Positions 1 through 6,915 of a DNA stretch of 10,366 nt are shown here, piece after piece. The number at the start of each line of letters is the position of its first letter. Position 1 is the stretch's first letter. The position numbers were made by a program, and so were the translations under genes. Origin of the DNA: Thalassiosira profunda (lineage: Eukaryota; Bacillariophyta; Thalassiosirophyceae; Thalassiosirales; Thalassiosiraceae); assembly GCA_036939355.1 (NCBI GenBank), contig JALLAP010000850.1, positions 1 to 10,366 of the forward strand, given 5' to 3'. The notes below the pieces were generated by a model, which saw only the letters and a list, made by a program, of their open reading frames with translations, had not been told where the DNA came from and ran no database searches.

Positions 1-8
1 AAAATTAC

Positions 9-20
9 TGGAGCAGATTC
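9..20 (+). other. Candidate primer-binding site of the retrotransposon
   Basis: The bases TGGAGCAGATTC begin with TGG, the complement of a tRNA CCA end. They resemble, with one base missing, the start of primer-binding sites complementary to initiator tRNA-Met (TGGTAGCAGA). The site lies 160 bases before the first ATG, which fits the leader of a copia element. No LTR end is visible to its left, so the assignment rests on a short resemblance only. The following stretch to 170 has in-frame stops at 30 and 51 and no ATG, and is taken as the 5' leader. Confidence 0.25.
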
Positions 21-170
21 ATTTTCGGTTAGCAGTCTTTTTGGTCTTTGTGAGGCCTCATTGCGGACGCGCTCGAGAGGGGCGTCACCCCCACCATCGA
101 CGTCCCGGCGCCGCCGGAGGACGTCGTGCAGGTGGAGGACCCGGCCAACCTGGGCCAGGACCCACCGGTG

Positions 171-3100
171 ATGATCGATGTGCCGAACCCCAACCTGCGG
201 GCCGAGACCCTCCTATGGGAGGGGAAGATGAAGCTCATCCCGAGGCGCCAGATGGCCCTCGAGGCGGGCCTCCAGCAGGCCTACGAGGTCGGGTGGGAGC
301 AGTGCTCCCTGACCCTGCGCGGGAAGCTGGAGCAGCTGCCGAACTACGACGCCCTCCATGCCGCAAAGGACCCCAGCCTGCTGTTGGATGAAATCCGCAA
401 CGCTGTGTGCGGCCGCGAGGTGCACCAGCAGCCCGTGTACAGCATGGTGCAGCTGATCAAGGCCTTCGTGACCACCACGCAGGGCAAGGACGAGTCCAAC
501 GCCGACTGGAAGGAGCGCCACGAGGGCATGTGGCAGGCCATCGTCCAGCAGGGCGGATGCCTCACTCACCACCCAGGGCTGATCGACCCCAGGGCCCTCG
601 AGATCGCGGGCGCCGCGAATCCGCCCCGCGCCCAGCCGAACGCCAACGACCGCGCCCTGGCCACCAACGAGGTGGCCGAGGAGATCAAGGCCGCCTTCAT
701 GCTCAGCGGAGCGCACAAGGATCGTCATGGCGAGCTGCGCCACTTCCTCGAGAACTCGTTCTCGACGAGCGGGCGGGATGACTACGCCCGCGACACCAAC
801 CAGCTGCTCTCGATGATGAACAACTTCAGGGTGTCCAAGAAGGGCGGGCGCTCCGACGCGTACGTGGCCCCACGCGTGGAAGACGCGGGCGACGACGGGG
901 TGCAATTCGTCCAAGAGGCCGAGGCCGACGCCAAGGAGGACGAAGGGGCAACTGGGGTGAACATGATGATGCAAGGGGCCGGCGGCGCGAAGGCGCCGAA
1001 GAAGGCCAAGAAGAAGAAGAAGAAGGCCACCTTTGCGGAGGCCACCAAGCCGCCGGCCGAGCCTGCGGCCGTGCCGGGCGGGGGCGGGGCGCCGACCGAG
1101 GCCGCCAAGCCCCCCAAGTGCGTCCACTGTGGGCAAGCCCATGAGCTGAAGGACTGCGACCAGCTGTCCGACGCCCAGCTGGAGGAGATCCACGCCCACC
1201 TCATGCAGGTGGAGGCGGACGCGGACGTGGACGCCGACGAAGGCGGCTCCGAGGGGAGCATGATGCTCCAGAAGAGGAGCAGCGCCCTCAACCGCAACTG
1301 GCTCTACCTGGACACCTGCACCACCGACGACCAGGCGATCAACGACGCCTACCTCACCAATGTGCACAAGGTCGAAAAGGCCCTGACCCTGCACACCAAC
1401 GCGGGGTCCAGCCGCACCGCGCAGAAGGGGCTGCTGGGAGCCATCCCGTTCTGGCTGGACCGCCACGGCATCGCGAACGTGATCTCCCTCGAGACGCTCG
1501 AATCCGTAGCCAAGGTGAGCTACGACAGTGAGCAGAACGGGGGAGCCTTCACCTGCAAGACCCCAAACGGGGGTGAAGCCACCTTCAAGCGCTGCCCCAA
1601 GACCGGGTTCCCGTACCTCGACCTCTCTGACCCCGACAACGGGGCTGTGGGGCTGTTCCTGCCCAAGAACGGAGCGAGCGGCAAGCGCGCCGCCAAGCCG
1701 ACCACGAAGGCCTCCGCCCTGATCCAGACGGTCAGGAAGAACTTCGAGGGGTACACACGCAAGGAAGTCGAGCGTGCCATCCTCGCGAGGAAGCTCCAGT
1801 CCAGGGCGGGGCACCCCAGCGAAGCCACCTACAAAAAGGAGGTGAGTCGTAAGAGCGAAAGCTCCCTGTTCCGAGATTGTCCCGTCACCGCCACCGACAT
1901 CTCTAATGCCCGTGCAATCTTCGGACCCTCCCTTCCGTGTGCAAAAGGCAAATGGGTGCGGAGGAAGCCCGAAAGGGTAGATCCCGCTTACGTCTCCATC
2001 CCCGCCGAGGTCGTATCGAACCACAAGTTCGTGACCTTGGTGGCGGATGTCATGTTTGTAAACGGTATGCCGTTCTTTATCACCCTCTCGAGGGCGGTGA
2101 GGTTCGTCACCGTGCAATACGTGCCTCGTAGGTCTAAGGCTGAGCTGGGTAATGCTCTAATTCAAGTGGTTAAAACGTACTACATCGCCGGTTTCCGCTG
2201 CAAGGTCGCCCTCATGGACGGAGAGTTCGAGAAAGTGAAGGAGAAGGTGCGGGACATCATCCCCATCAACACCACAGCCAAGAACGAGCACGTGGGAGAA
2301 ATCGAGAGGAAGATTCGGCACGTCAAGGAGAGGTGTCGATGCATTACGGCCGACATGGCCTACAGCGGCATCGAGGTGCTGCCGAACGTGCTGGTGAAGG
2401 CGCTGGTGGTCCACGCCGTGATGCTCATCAACGCGTTCGTGGATCCCCAGGGGATCTCCCAAGAGTTCTCTCCGCGGGAGCTCGTGCTGAGGTGGCAGCT
2501 CTCCACCAAGAAGCACCTCCGAACCCAGTTCGGAGCGTTTGTCCAAGCATTCGACGACCCGAGCATCACTAACACCCAGGAGGAGCGGAGTGTTGACGCC
2601 ATCTACGTCGGCCCGACGGGAAACTTCCAGGGCACGGGCAAGCTCATCAACCTCAAGACCTGGCAGATCATCAAGCGCCGGGACTGGAAGGAGTTTCCGA
2701 TGCCGCAGAAGGTGATCGACCAGATCAACCGCCGCGGCCGCCGAGACCAGCGGAACGGCCGCATCCGTTTCTGCAACAGGAACAATGAGCCGTTCGAGTG
2801 GGACGACCAGCACGAGCCCCTCGTGGAGGACAACGCAGTGGAGCCGACCCCCGCGCCTTTCCCCGACATCCCGGCCGAGATGCCAGGAGTGGACACGGAG
2901 GAACAGCTCGCGGGGCTAGCACCCACGCGGGCCGTCGTAGAGGACGACGAGCCATCGGAGCGGCAGCGCGAGGCGGCCGCCGCCGAGAACGCCGACTTTG
3001 GACCCAGCATCCACGAAATGCTGGGCCGCGGCAGGAGGGCAGGAGTGCCCGCGGAGGAGCCGCAGAACATCACGCTGAACGTGAACGTCGTGCAGCCCGA

Positions 3101-5351
3101 GTCCGACGATGAACAGCCCGAATCGGACGACGAGGAGCCGCCCGAGATGCTGGAGCAGGAGGAGAACGAGGCGGACTCCTCGGACGAGGAGGAATCGTAC
3201 GACCCCGACGAAGACGATGACGCCGAGTCGGAGGACGAGGAGCTTGACCTGGAGGACTACGTGGACGAGGACGCCCCCGAGGACGAAGATGATGGCCGCC
3301 GCAGGACCAACCGAGCCACCGCGGGGCTGAGATTGGGGCCTCGGTACGAGGAAGACGACCGCTTCATCCACGTTGGCGTTTCCGGCGACTCGAGCCCGCC
3401 GAGCGACTCGCCGATCGTGCGAGCCGTCGAACAAGGTGACCAGCCGAGTGACATCGGCACTGAGGCGACCAAAACTGATCCCGCTGAGGAAGACAGGAGT
3501 GCCGCGCCCAAAAAGACGCACATCATGTGCCCCAAGCTCTTTGGACGACAGGTCGTTGACGCTGTGTGCGGCAAGCCCCACGGTGGCGGCAACGACGACG
3601 ATACGGCGTCGACATGCTCCATCACCGACAGCGAATCGGAGGACGAGGCCGAGGGCCCAATCCTCATCCACGAGGACGAAACGCAACTCGTGGGAATCAT
3701 CATGACGCAGCTCAGCCTGAAACAAGGGCTGAAGCAGTTCGGCCGAGAGAGAGCCGAAGCGGGCGCGATGAAGGAGATGACGCAGCTCCACGACATGGAC
3801 GCGTTCTTCCCCCGCGACCCGAGGTCCCTGACGAGGGAGGAGCGCGTGAAGGCCCTATCGTCGCTCATCTTCTTGAAAGAGAAGCGGAACAAGAGCATCA
3901 AAGGGCGGACGTGCATCAACGGCGCGCCGCAACGCGAATACATCAAAAAGGAGGACGCGGCATCGCCCACCGTCGCGACCAACTCCATTTTCATTACCGG
4001 CGCCATCGATGCGCACGAAGAACGCGAGGTGGCGACCTGCGACTTGCCCGGCGCGTTCCTGCACACGCTGACGGACGAACACATCATCATGGCGCTGCGG
4101 GGCGAGCTCGCAGACCTGATGGTAAAGGTGAACCCAAAGCTGTACCGCAAGTACATCACGCGGGACAGGAAGGGGAAGCCGGTGCTCTACGTGCAGCTCT
4201 ACAAAAGCCTGTACGGCCTGTTGAGGTCGGCGCTGCTCTTCTATCGGAAGCTCAAGGCGGAGCTGCTCGAGTACGGATTTGCCATCAACCCGTACGACCC
4301 CTGCGTCGCCAATATGGAGACGAAGGGCGGCCAACTGACCGTCCTATGGCACGTGGATGATCTGAAGATCTCGTGCAAGGACGGCTTCGAGGTGACCAAG
4401 CTGTTGCTCTACCTGAAGGGCATCTACGGCGACAAGATTGTCGCCCATCGCGGAAAGAAGCATGAGTATCTCGGAATGGACCTGGATTATTCCGAGAAGG
4501 GCGTGTTCCGCGTGTCGATGATTCCATACATCGACAAAATCCACGAGGATTTCCCCGAGGAGATCAAGTCCAGCGCGCCGTCGCCGCACGCGGACCACCT
4601 GTTCAAGGTGAGGGACGAGTCGGAGGCGAAATTCCTCCCCGAGGAGCAGGCCGTCATGTTTCATCACTCGACGGCGCAGCTGCTATTCCTCTCGGCGCGG
4701 GCTCGACGCGACATCCAGCCCGCAGTATCGTTCCTGACCACGAGGGTGAAGAAGCCGGACGAGGACGATTGGGGCAAGCTCAAGCGGGTGATGAAGTACC
4801 TGAAGGGCACCCGCTCGATGCCGCTTCGTATCGAGGTCGACTCTCTTGGACATACGACGTGGCCGATCGACGCGTCGCACGCGGTGCATTGGGACTGCCG
4901 CGGGCAGACCGGCGCGGCCATGACCCTTGGGAAGGGCGCCGTGATCAGCTTCTCGTGGAAGCAGAAGATCAACACGAAGAGCTCGACCGAAAGCGAGCTC
5001 GTCGGAGTGGACGACGCAATGCCCGAGGTGCTCTGGAGCCTCTATTTCATTCGCGAGCAAGGCTACGACGTCTCGCACGCCGAGATCTGGCAGGACAACA
5101 AGAGTGCGATCCTGCTTGAGGTAAACGGAAAGATGTCGAGCAGCAAGCGGACCAAGCACATCAAGGCCAAGTACTTCTTCGTGAGGGACAAGGTCATGCA
5201 GGGCGACGTCGTCATCACGCACAAGCCGACTGAGGAAATGTGGATCGACGTGAACACGAAGCCCAAGCAGGGCACGCCGTTCCGCGTCGACCGCAGCCGC
5301 ATGATGAACTGCCCGCTCGACTGGCCCGACGAGACGCTCGTCGGGCAGTAG
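171..5351 (+). CDS. Copia-type gag-pol polyprotein
   Basis: This polyprotein makes the capsid and the enzymes for reverse transcription and integration of the retrotransposon. ATG 171 is the first ATG in the window and has G at -3; the frame is open back to 54 without another ATG, so a start brought in by splicing cannot be excluded. From 171 it encodes 1726 residues. In order: gag (to about 1260) with a lysine-rich patch at 990-1030 and a zinc knuckle at 1119-1157 (CX2CX3HX4C); protease around 1290-1640 with LDTCTT at 1308; integrase about 1740-2560 with acidic residues at 2046, 2217 and 2304; a long acidic linker (densest 3099-3296); reverse transcriptase about 3780-4560 with Asp in DLPGAFLH at 4041 and HVDD at 4350-4361; RNase H about 4830-5280 with D4869, E4989 and D5094. 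The TKSSTESELVGVDD stretch is typical of algal copia elements. No frame damage is seen. Assignment to copia is secure; exact cleavage sites between products are not visible. Confidence 0.9.
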   Translation: MIDVPNPNLRAETLLWEGKMKLIPRRQMALEAGLQQAYEVGWEQCSLTLRGKLEQLPNYDALHAAKDPSLLLDEIRNAVCGREVHQQPVYSMVQLIKAFVTTTQGKDESNADWKERHEGMWQAIVQQGGCLTHHPGLIDPRALEIAGAANPPRAQPNANDRALATNEVAEEIKAAFMLSGAHKDRHGELRHFLENSFSTSGRDDYARDTNQLLSMMNNFRVSKKGGRSDAYVAPRVEDAGDDGVQFVQEAEADAKEDEGATGVNMMMQGAGGAKAPKKAKKKKKKATFAEATKPPAEPAAVPGGGGAPTEAAKPPKCVHCGQAHELKDCDQLSDAQLEEIHAHLMQVEADADVDADEGGSEGSMMLQKRSSALNRNWLYLDTCTTDDQAINDAYLTNVHKVEKALTLHTNAGSSRTAQKGLLGAIPFWLDRHGIANVISLETLESVAKVSYDSEQNGGAFTCKTPNGGEATFKRCPKTGFPYLDLSDPDNGAVGLFLPKNGASGKRAAKPTTKASALIQTVRKNFEGYTRKEVERAILARKLQSRAGHPSEATYKKEVSRKSESSLFRDCPVTATDISNARAIFGPSLPCAKGKWVRRKPERVDPAYVSIPAEVVSNHKFVTLVADVMFVNGMPFFITLSRAVRFVTVQYVPRRSKAELGNALIQVVKTYYIAGFRCKVALMDGEFEKVKEKVRDIIPINTTAKNEHVGEIERKIRHVKERCRCITADMAYSGIEVLPNVLVKALVVHAVMLINAFVDPQGISQEFSPRELVLRWQLSTKKHLRTQFGAFVQAFDDPSITNTQEERSVDAIYVGPTGNFQGTGKLINLKTWQIIKRRDWKEFPMPQKVIDQINRRGRRDQRNGRIRFCNRNNEPFEWDDQHEPLVEDNAVEPTPAPFPDIPAEMPGVDTEEQLAGLAPTRAVVEDDEPSERQREAAAAENADFGPSIHEMLGRGRRAGVPAEEPQNITLNVNVVQPESDDEQPESDDEEPPEMLEQEENEADSSDEEESYDPDEDDDAESEDEELDLEDYVDEDAPEDEDDGRRRTNRATAGLRLGPRYEEDDRFIHVGVSGDSSPPSDSPIVRAVEQGDQPSDIGTEATKTDPAEEDRSAAPKKTHIMCPKLFGRQVVDAVCGKPHGGGNDDDTASTCSITDSESEDEAEGPILIHEDETQLVGIIMTQLSLKQGLKQFGRERAEAGAMKEMTQLHDMDAFFPRDPRSLTREERVKALSSLIFLKEKRNKSIKGRTCINGAPQREYIKKEDAASPTVATNSIFITGAIDAHEEREVATCDLPGAFLHTLTDEHIIMALRGELADLMVKVNPKLYRKYITRDRKGKPVLYVQLYKSLYGLLRSALLFYRKLKAELLEYGFAINPYDPCVANMETKGGQLTVLWHVDDLKISCKDGFEVTKLLLYLKGIYGDKIVAHRGKKHEYLGMDLDYSEKGVFRVSMIPYIDKIHEDFPEEIKSSAPSPHADHLFKVRDESEAKFLPEEQAVMFHHSTAQLLFLSARARRDIQPAVSFLTTRVKKPDEDDWGKLKRVMKYLKGTRSMPLRIEVDSLGHTTWPIDASHAVHWDCRGQTGAAMTLGKGAVISFSWKQKINTKSSTESELVGVDDAMPEVLWSLYFIREQGYDVSHAEIWQDNKSAILLEVNGKMSSSKRTKHIKAKYFFVRDKVMQGDVVITHKPTEEMWIDVNTKPKQGTPFRVDRSRMMNCPLDWPDETLVGQ

Positions 5352-5380
5352 AATCCGATCTAACACTCAGGCCGAGGGCC

Positions 5381-5399
5381 GAGCGAAGAACGCAGGAGT
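5381..5399 (+). other. Candidate polypurine tract
   Basis: An interrupted purine-rich stretch (GAGCGAAGAACGCAGGAG) lies directly before the TGTTGGAG terminus, where the plus-strand primer of reverse transcription is expected. A cleaner purine run exists at 5561-5577, followed by TG. It would be the tract instead if the LTR began at 5578, but that start lacks the copia terminus. Confidence 0.35.
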
Positions 5400-5437
5400 G
5401 TGTTGGAGAAAGTACGATTTGGCTCGCGCATTTGCGC

Positions 5438-5518
5438 GACTCACATGCTGTTTTAGGACAGCAAGACTCACGTGCTGTTCTAGGACGGCAAGACTCACGT
5501 GCTGTTCTAGGACAGCGC
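5438..5518 (+). repeat. Three tandem copies of a 27-bp repeat with CACGTG cores
   Basis: Copies lie at 5438-5464, 5465-5491 and 5492-5518, each starting GACTCAC and containing CTGTT(C/T)TAGGAC(A/G)GC. The second and third carry CACGTG, a bHLH/bZIP-type site; the first has CACATG. Each copy also holds a near-palindrome of the form GCTGTTCTAGGACAGC that could pair in RNA. The repeats lie 37 bases inside the LTR start, in what would be U3, where copia elements commonly keep enhancer repeats. The regulatory role is inference. Confidence 0.85.
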
Positions 5519-5560
5519 GTCACTGACTCAGCGAGAGTTGAAGTGAAAGATAGCAAGATA

Positions 5561-5601
5561 AGAGAGGAGAAGAGAGGTGAACCTCGCCTCTTCCTCCTCT
5601 C
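5561..5601 (+). repeat. Purine tract followed by complementary pyrimidine tract
   Basis: Seventeen purines (5561-5577) are followed, after a few bases, by a pyrimidine-rich run (5582-5601), largely complementary, so the transcript could fold into an imperfect hairpin around GAGGT/ACCTC. Within the LTR this could sit near R or the RNA 3' end. Alternatively the purine run could be a polypurine tract. Confidence 0.4.
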
Positions 5602-5707
5602 ACTCTTTTAATCGAATCTGTGATTCCAATGTCAATTGCTGATGCTCGTCTCGGGTGTGAATAGGCCGACGATGCGGCTGTGAGAAGGGTTTATTTTTAA
5701 CAGGGAC

Positions 5708-5732
5708 GGTGCATGCACTCGGTGCATGCACC
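5708..5732. promoter_or_regulatory. Perfect 11-bp-arm inverted repeat in the sulfotransferase leader
   Basis: GGTGCATGCAC (5708-5718) and GTGCATGCACC (5722-5732) are exact reverse complements separated by TCG, and each contains the self-complementary TGCATGCA. The structure lies 60 bases before the sulfotransferase ATG and just outside the preferred LTR end. It may be a dimeric regulator site or a 5'-leader hairpin. An AT-rich stretch (TTTATTTTTAA, 5690-5700) just upstream could serve as a TATA-like element. Confidence 0.6.
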
Positions 5733-5791
5733 TCGATGCCGCTGACGGTTTGGCTGCCAGAAGCGTCCGATAGCAGCCCGTTCTCTCCACA

Positions 5792-6892
5792 ATGGTGACG
5801 AAGGGGGCGAGGGCGCCATTAACACTGATTCTGCTCGCGTATGCGCTCGTTGTGGCGCTGATCTGCGCGCTGAGGATGTCCACCTCCATCAGAGCATCGA
5901 CATCGTACGACGATGCACCGCCCTACGCGCGCCAGCCTCGGGTCGCGCCGAAAGCTAATGGCGCTCGCGGGGGCGGCAATCGACGTCAGTCATCCAACAA
6001 TCCGGAGCGCGAGAGTAGGCGTCGTCTAGACAAACATAATGCAACTGTTGGTGATCGGCCGCACCTCCCTTGCCACCTGCGCAAGCGCCCCGTTCCAATG
6101 ATCCTCATGTCCCTCGGGCGCAGCGGCTCCGCGAGCATGTTTCAGGTGCTGAGCAAGCTCACCGGAAGCAACGGCCATCGCCTTATTGAGTACACCGGTG
6201 GAGGCACGGAGGTGTCCAAAAGATTCTTCCAAAGCATCCCACCCAAAGACGTCAACAGCAATTGGATCGTCAAGTTCATGTGCTGGCAGCAGCATGAATG
6301 GCCAGATTCAGGGGTTGTTGGGTTCAAGTGGAAGCCATACGAAACGCTGTTTACCGAAGAAGCGGCATTGCAAGGGCTGAAATTGCTGGCCAGATTGAAA
6401 GAGCCACAAATCAAAGTGGTGAGATCGCGGAGGAACCTGTTGGATGTACACATCTCGCGGCGAAAGCATCAGTTCACCAACAGAAAAAATGAGACGATTG
6501 ACGCACACTGCCAGGTGGGAGACGAGGAATGCATACAAACACAGTTGAAGGCCGGAGCGGGCATTGAGTTGCCCACGAGACGGCTTCTCAAAGAGCTGAC
6601 GGTCTTAAATGACATGGAGCAACGCACCGACAGGCTGCTGGCGGAGATGAACGTGCCCACAATCCACATCTCGTACGAAAAGCTGTTTTTGGCCGGCGCC
6701 GATACCTCAGAGTGGGCACGGGTCTTTGACTTTCTGGGAGTGGGGCCCTCCGAAGAGGAGCTGACGGCCGATGCCATCAAGAAGGCGGGGCATGCCGCGA
6801 CCAGCGTTCCGTCTCACAACAGGACGCTTCGCAACTATGACGAAGTCAGAGAGGTTCTTCTCGGAACAGAGTTTGAGCGTCTGTTGCATTGA
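5792..6892 (+). CDS. Sulfotransferase-like type II membrane protein
   Basis: The 366-residue product probably transfers sulfate from PAPS to a glycan or other secreted acceptor in the Golgi lumen. A short cytoplasmic tail is followed by one hydrophobic segment (about 8-27), a basic, low-complexity stem (about 30-95), then the catalytic region. PILMSLGRSGSASM (GRSGS at 109-113) matches the PAPS 5'-phosphosulfate loop of sulfotransferases, and KVVRSRRNLLDVHISRR (208-224) matches the 3'-phosphate-binding Arg/Ser segment. ISYEKLF (293-299) and FDFLGV (312-317) fit the YEDL and FLG elements late in the fold. Three N-glycosylation sequons lie at 83, 233 and 343. ATG 5792 has A at -3 and G at +4. 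The ATG is only about 90 bp from the presumed LTR end, and the stop is 23 bp from the stop of the convergent AAR2 gene. The subfamily and acceptor are not identifiable from the sequence. Confidence 0.75.
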   Translation: MVTKGARAPLTLILLAYALVVALICALRMSTSIRASTSYDDAPPYARQPRVAPKANGARGGGNRRQSSNNPERESRRRLDKHNATVGDRPHLPCHLRKRPVPMILMSLGRSGSASMFQVLSKLTGSNGHRLIEYTGGGTEVSKRFFQSIPPKDVNSNWIVKFMCWQQHEWPDSGVVGFKWKPYETLFTEEAALQGLKLLARLKEPQIKVVRSRRNLLDVHISRRKHQFTNRKNETIDAHCQVGDEECIQTQLKAGAGIELPTRRLLKELTVLNDMEQRTDRLLAEMNVPTIHISYEKLFLAGADTSEWARVFDFLGVGPSEEELTADAIKKAGHAATSVPSHNRTLRNYDEVREVLLGTEFERLLH

Positions 6893-6915
6893 GGAAAGAT
6901 ACATGATATGTCTAT
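6893..6915. other. 23-bp gap between convergent stop codons with a small inverted repeat
   Basis: The sulfotransferase stop (6890-6892) and the AAR2 stop (6916-6918, minus strand) are 23 bp apart, so both 3' untranslated regions must run into the opposing gene. AGATACAT (6897-6904) can pair with ATG at 6908-6910 and TATCT at 6913-6917, with a two-base bulge. No clear AATAAA-type signal is seen in the gap. Confidence 0.5.

Larger units (their letters stand above)
1..5702 (+). mobile_element. Ty1/copia LTR retrotransposon, 5' LTR outside the window
   Basis: One long gag-pol frame in the order gag, protease, integrase, reverse transcriptase, RNase H identifies a Ty1/copia element, because integrase precedes reverse transcriptase. 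It is followed by a probable 3' LTR starting at 5401 with the copia-type terminus TGTTGGAG. The left LTR is not in the window; a possible primer-binding site near position 9 suggests it lies immediately to the left. The coding frame has no stop or frameshift over 5.2 kb, so the copy is probably young and may be mobile. The right end is uncertain: 5702 (ends TTAACA, pairing with the initial TGTT) is preferred, 5791 is an alternative. The target-site duplication cannot be checked without the left end. Confidence 0.85.
5401..5702 (+). repeat. Probable 3' LTR (right boundary uncertain)
   Basis: The stretch begins TGTTGGAGAAAG, the classical terminus of copia LTRs, 49 bases after the gag-pol stop and next to a purine-rich stretch. 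Ending at 5702 (TTTTTAACA) gives a 302-bp LTR with inverted ends TGTT/AACA. Ending at 5791 (CTCTCCACA, roughly complementary to TGTTGGAG) would give 391 bp and put the junction directly against the next gene's ATG. Inside are three 27-bp tandem repeats and a purine/pyrimidine mirror at 5561-5601. There is no coding sequence here. Confirmation needs the 5' LTR, which is not in the window. Confidence 0.5.

Noticed and set aside
126..170. GTG start at 126 for the polyprotein
   Set aside because: A non-ATG start is not justified in a eukaryote when ATG 171 is the first ATG and is in frame.
1008..1030. AAG-rich run as a microsatellite or slippery frameshift site for gag-pol
   Set aside because: Gag and pol are already in one continuous frame, so no frameshift is needed; the run encodes a basic Lys patch.
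213..2117. Long minus-strand open frame (634 codons) opposite gag and protease
   Set aside because: It mirrors the GC-rich codon pattern of the plus-strand polyprotein, has no recognisable motif and is low-complexity Leu/Gly/Val/His-rich; a shadow frame.
2916..3791. Minus-strand open frame (291 codons) opposite the acidic linker
   Set aside because: GA-rich acidic codons on one strand read as Leu/Val/Phe-rich on the other; no domain is recognisable.
3566..4360. Plus-strand second frame (264 codons) within the reverse transcriptase region
   Set aside because: Arg/Ala/Gly-rich translation without motifs, overlapping well-conserved RT sequence in the main frame.
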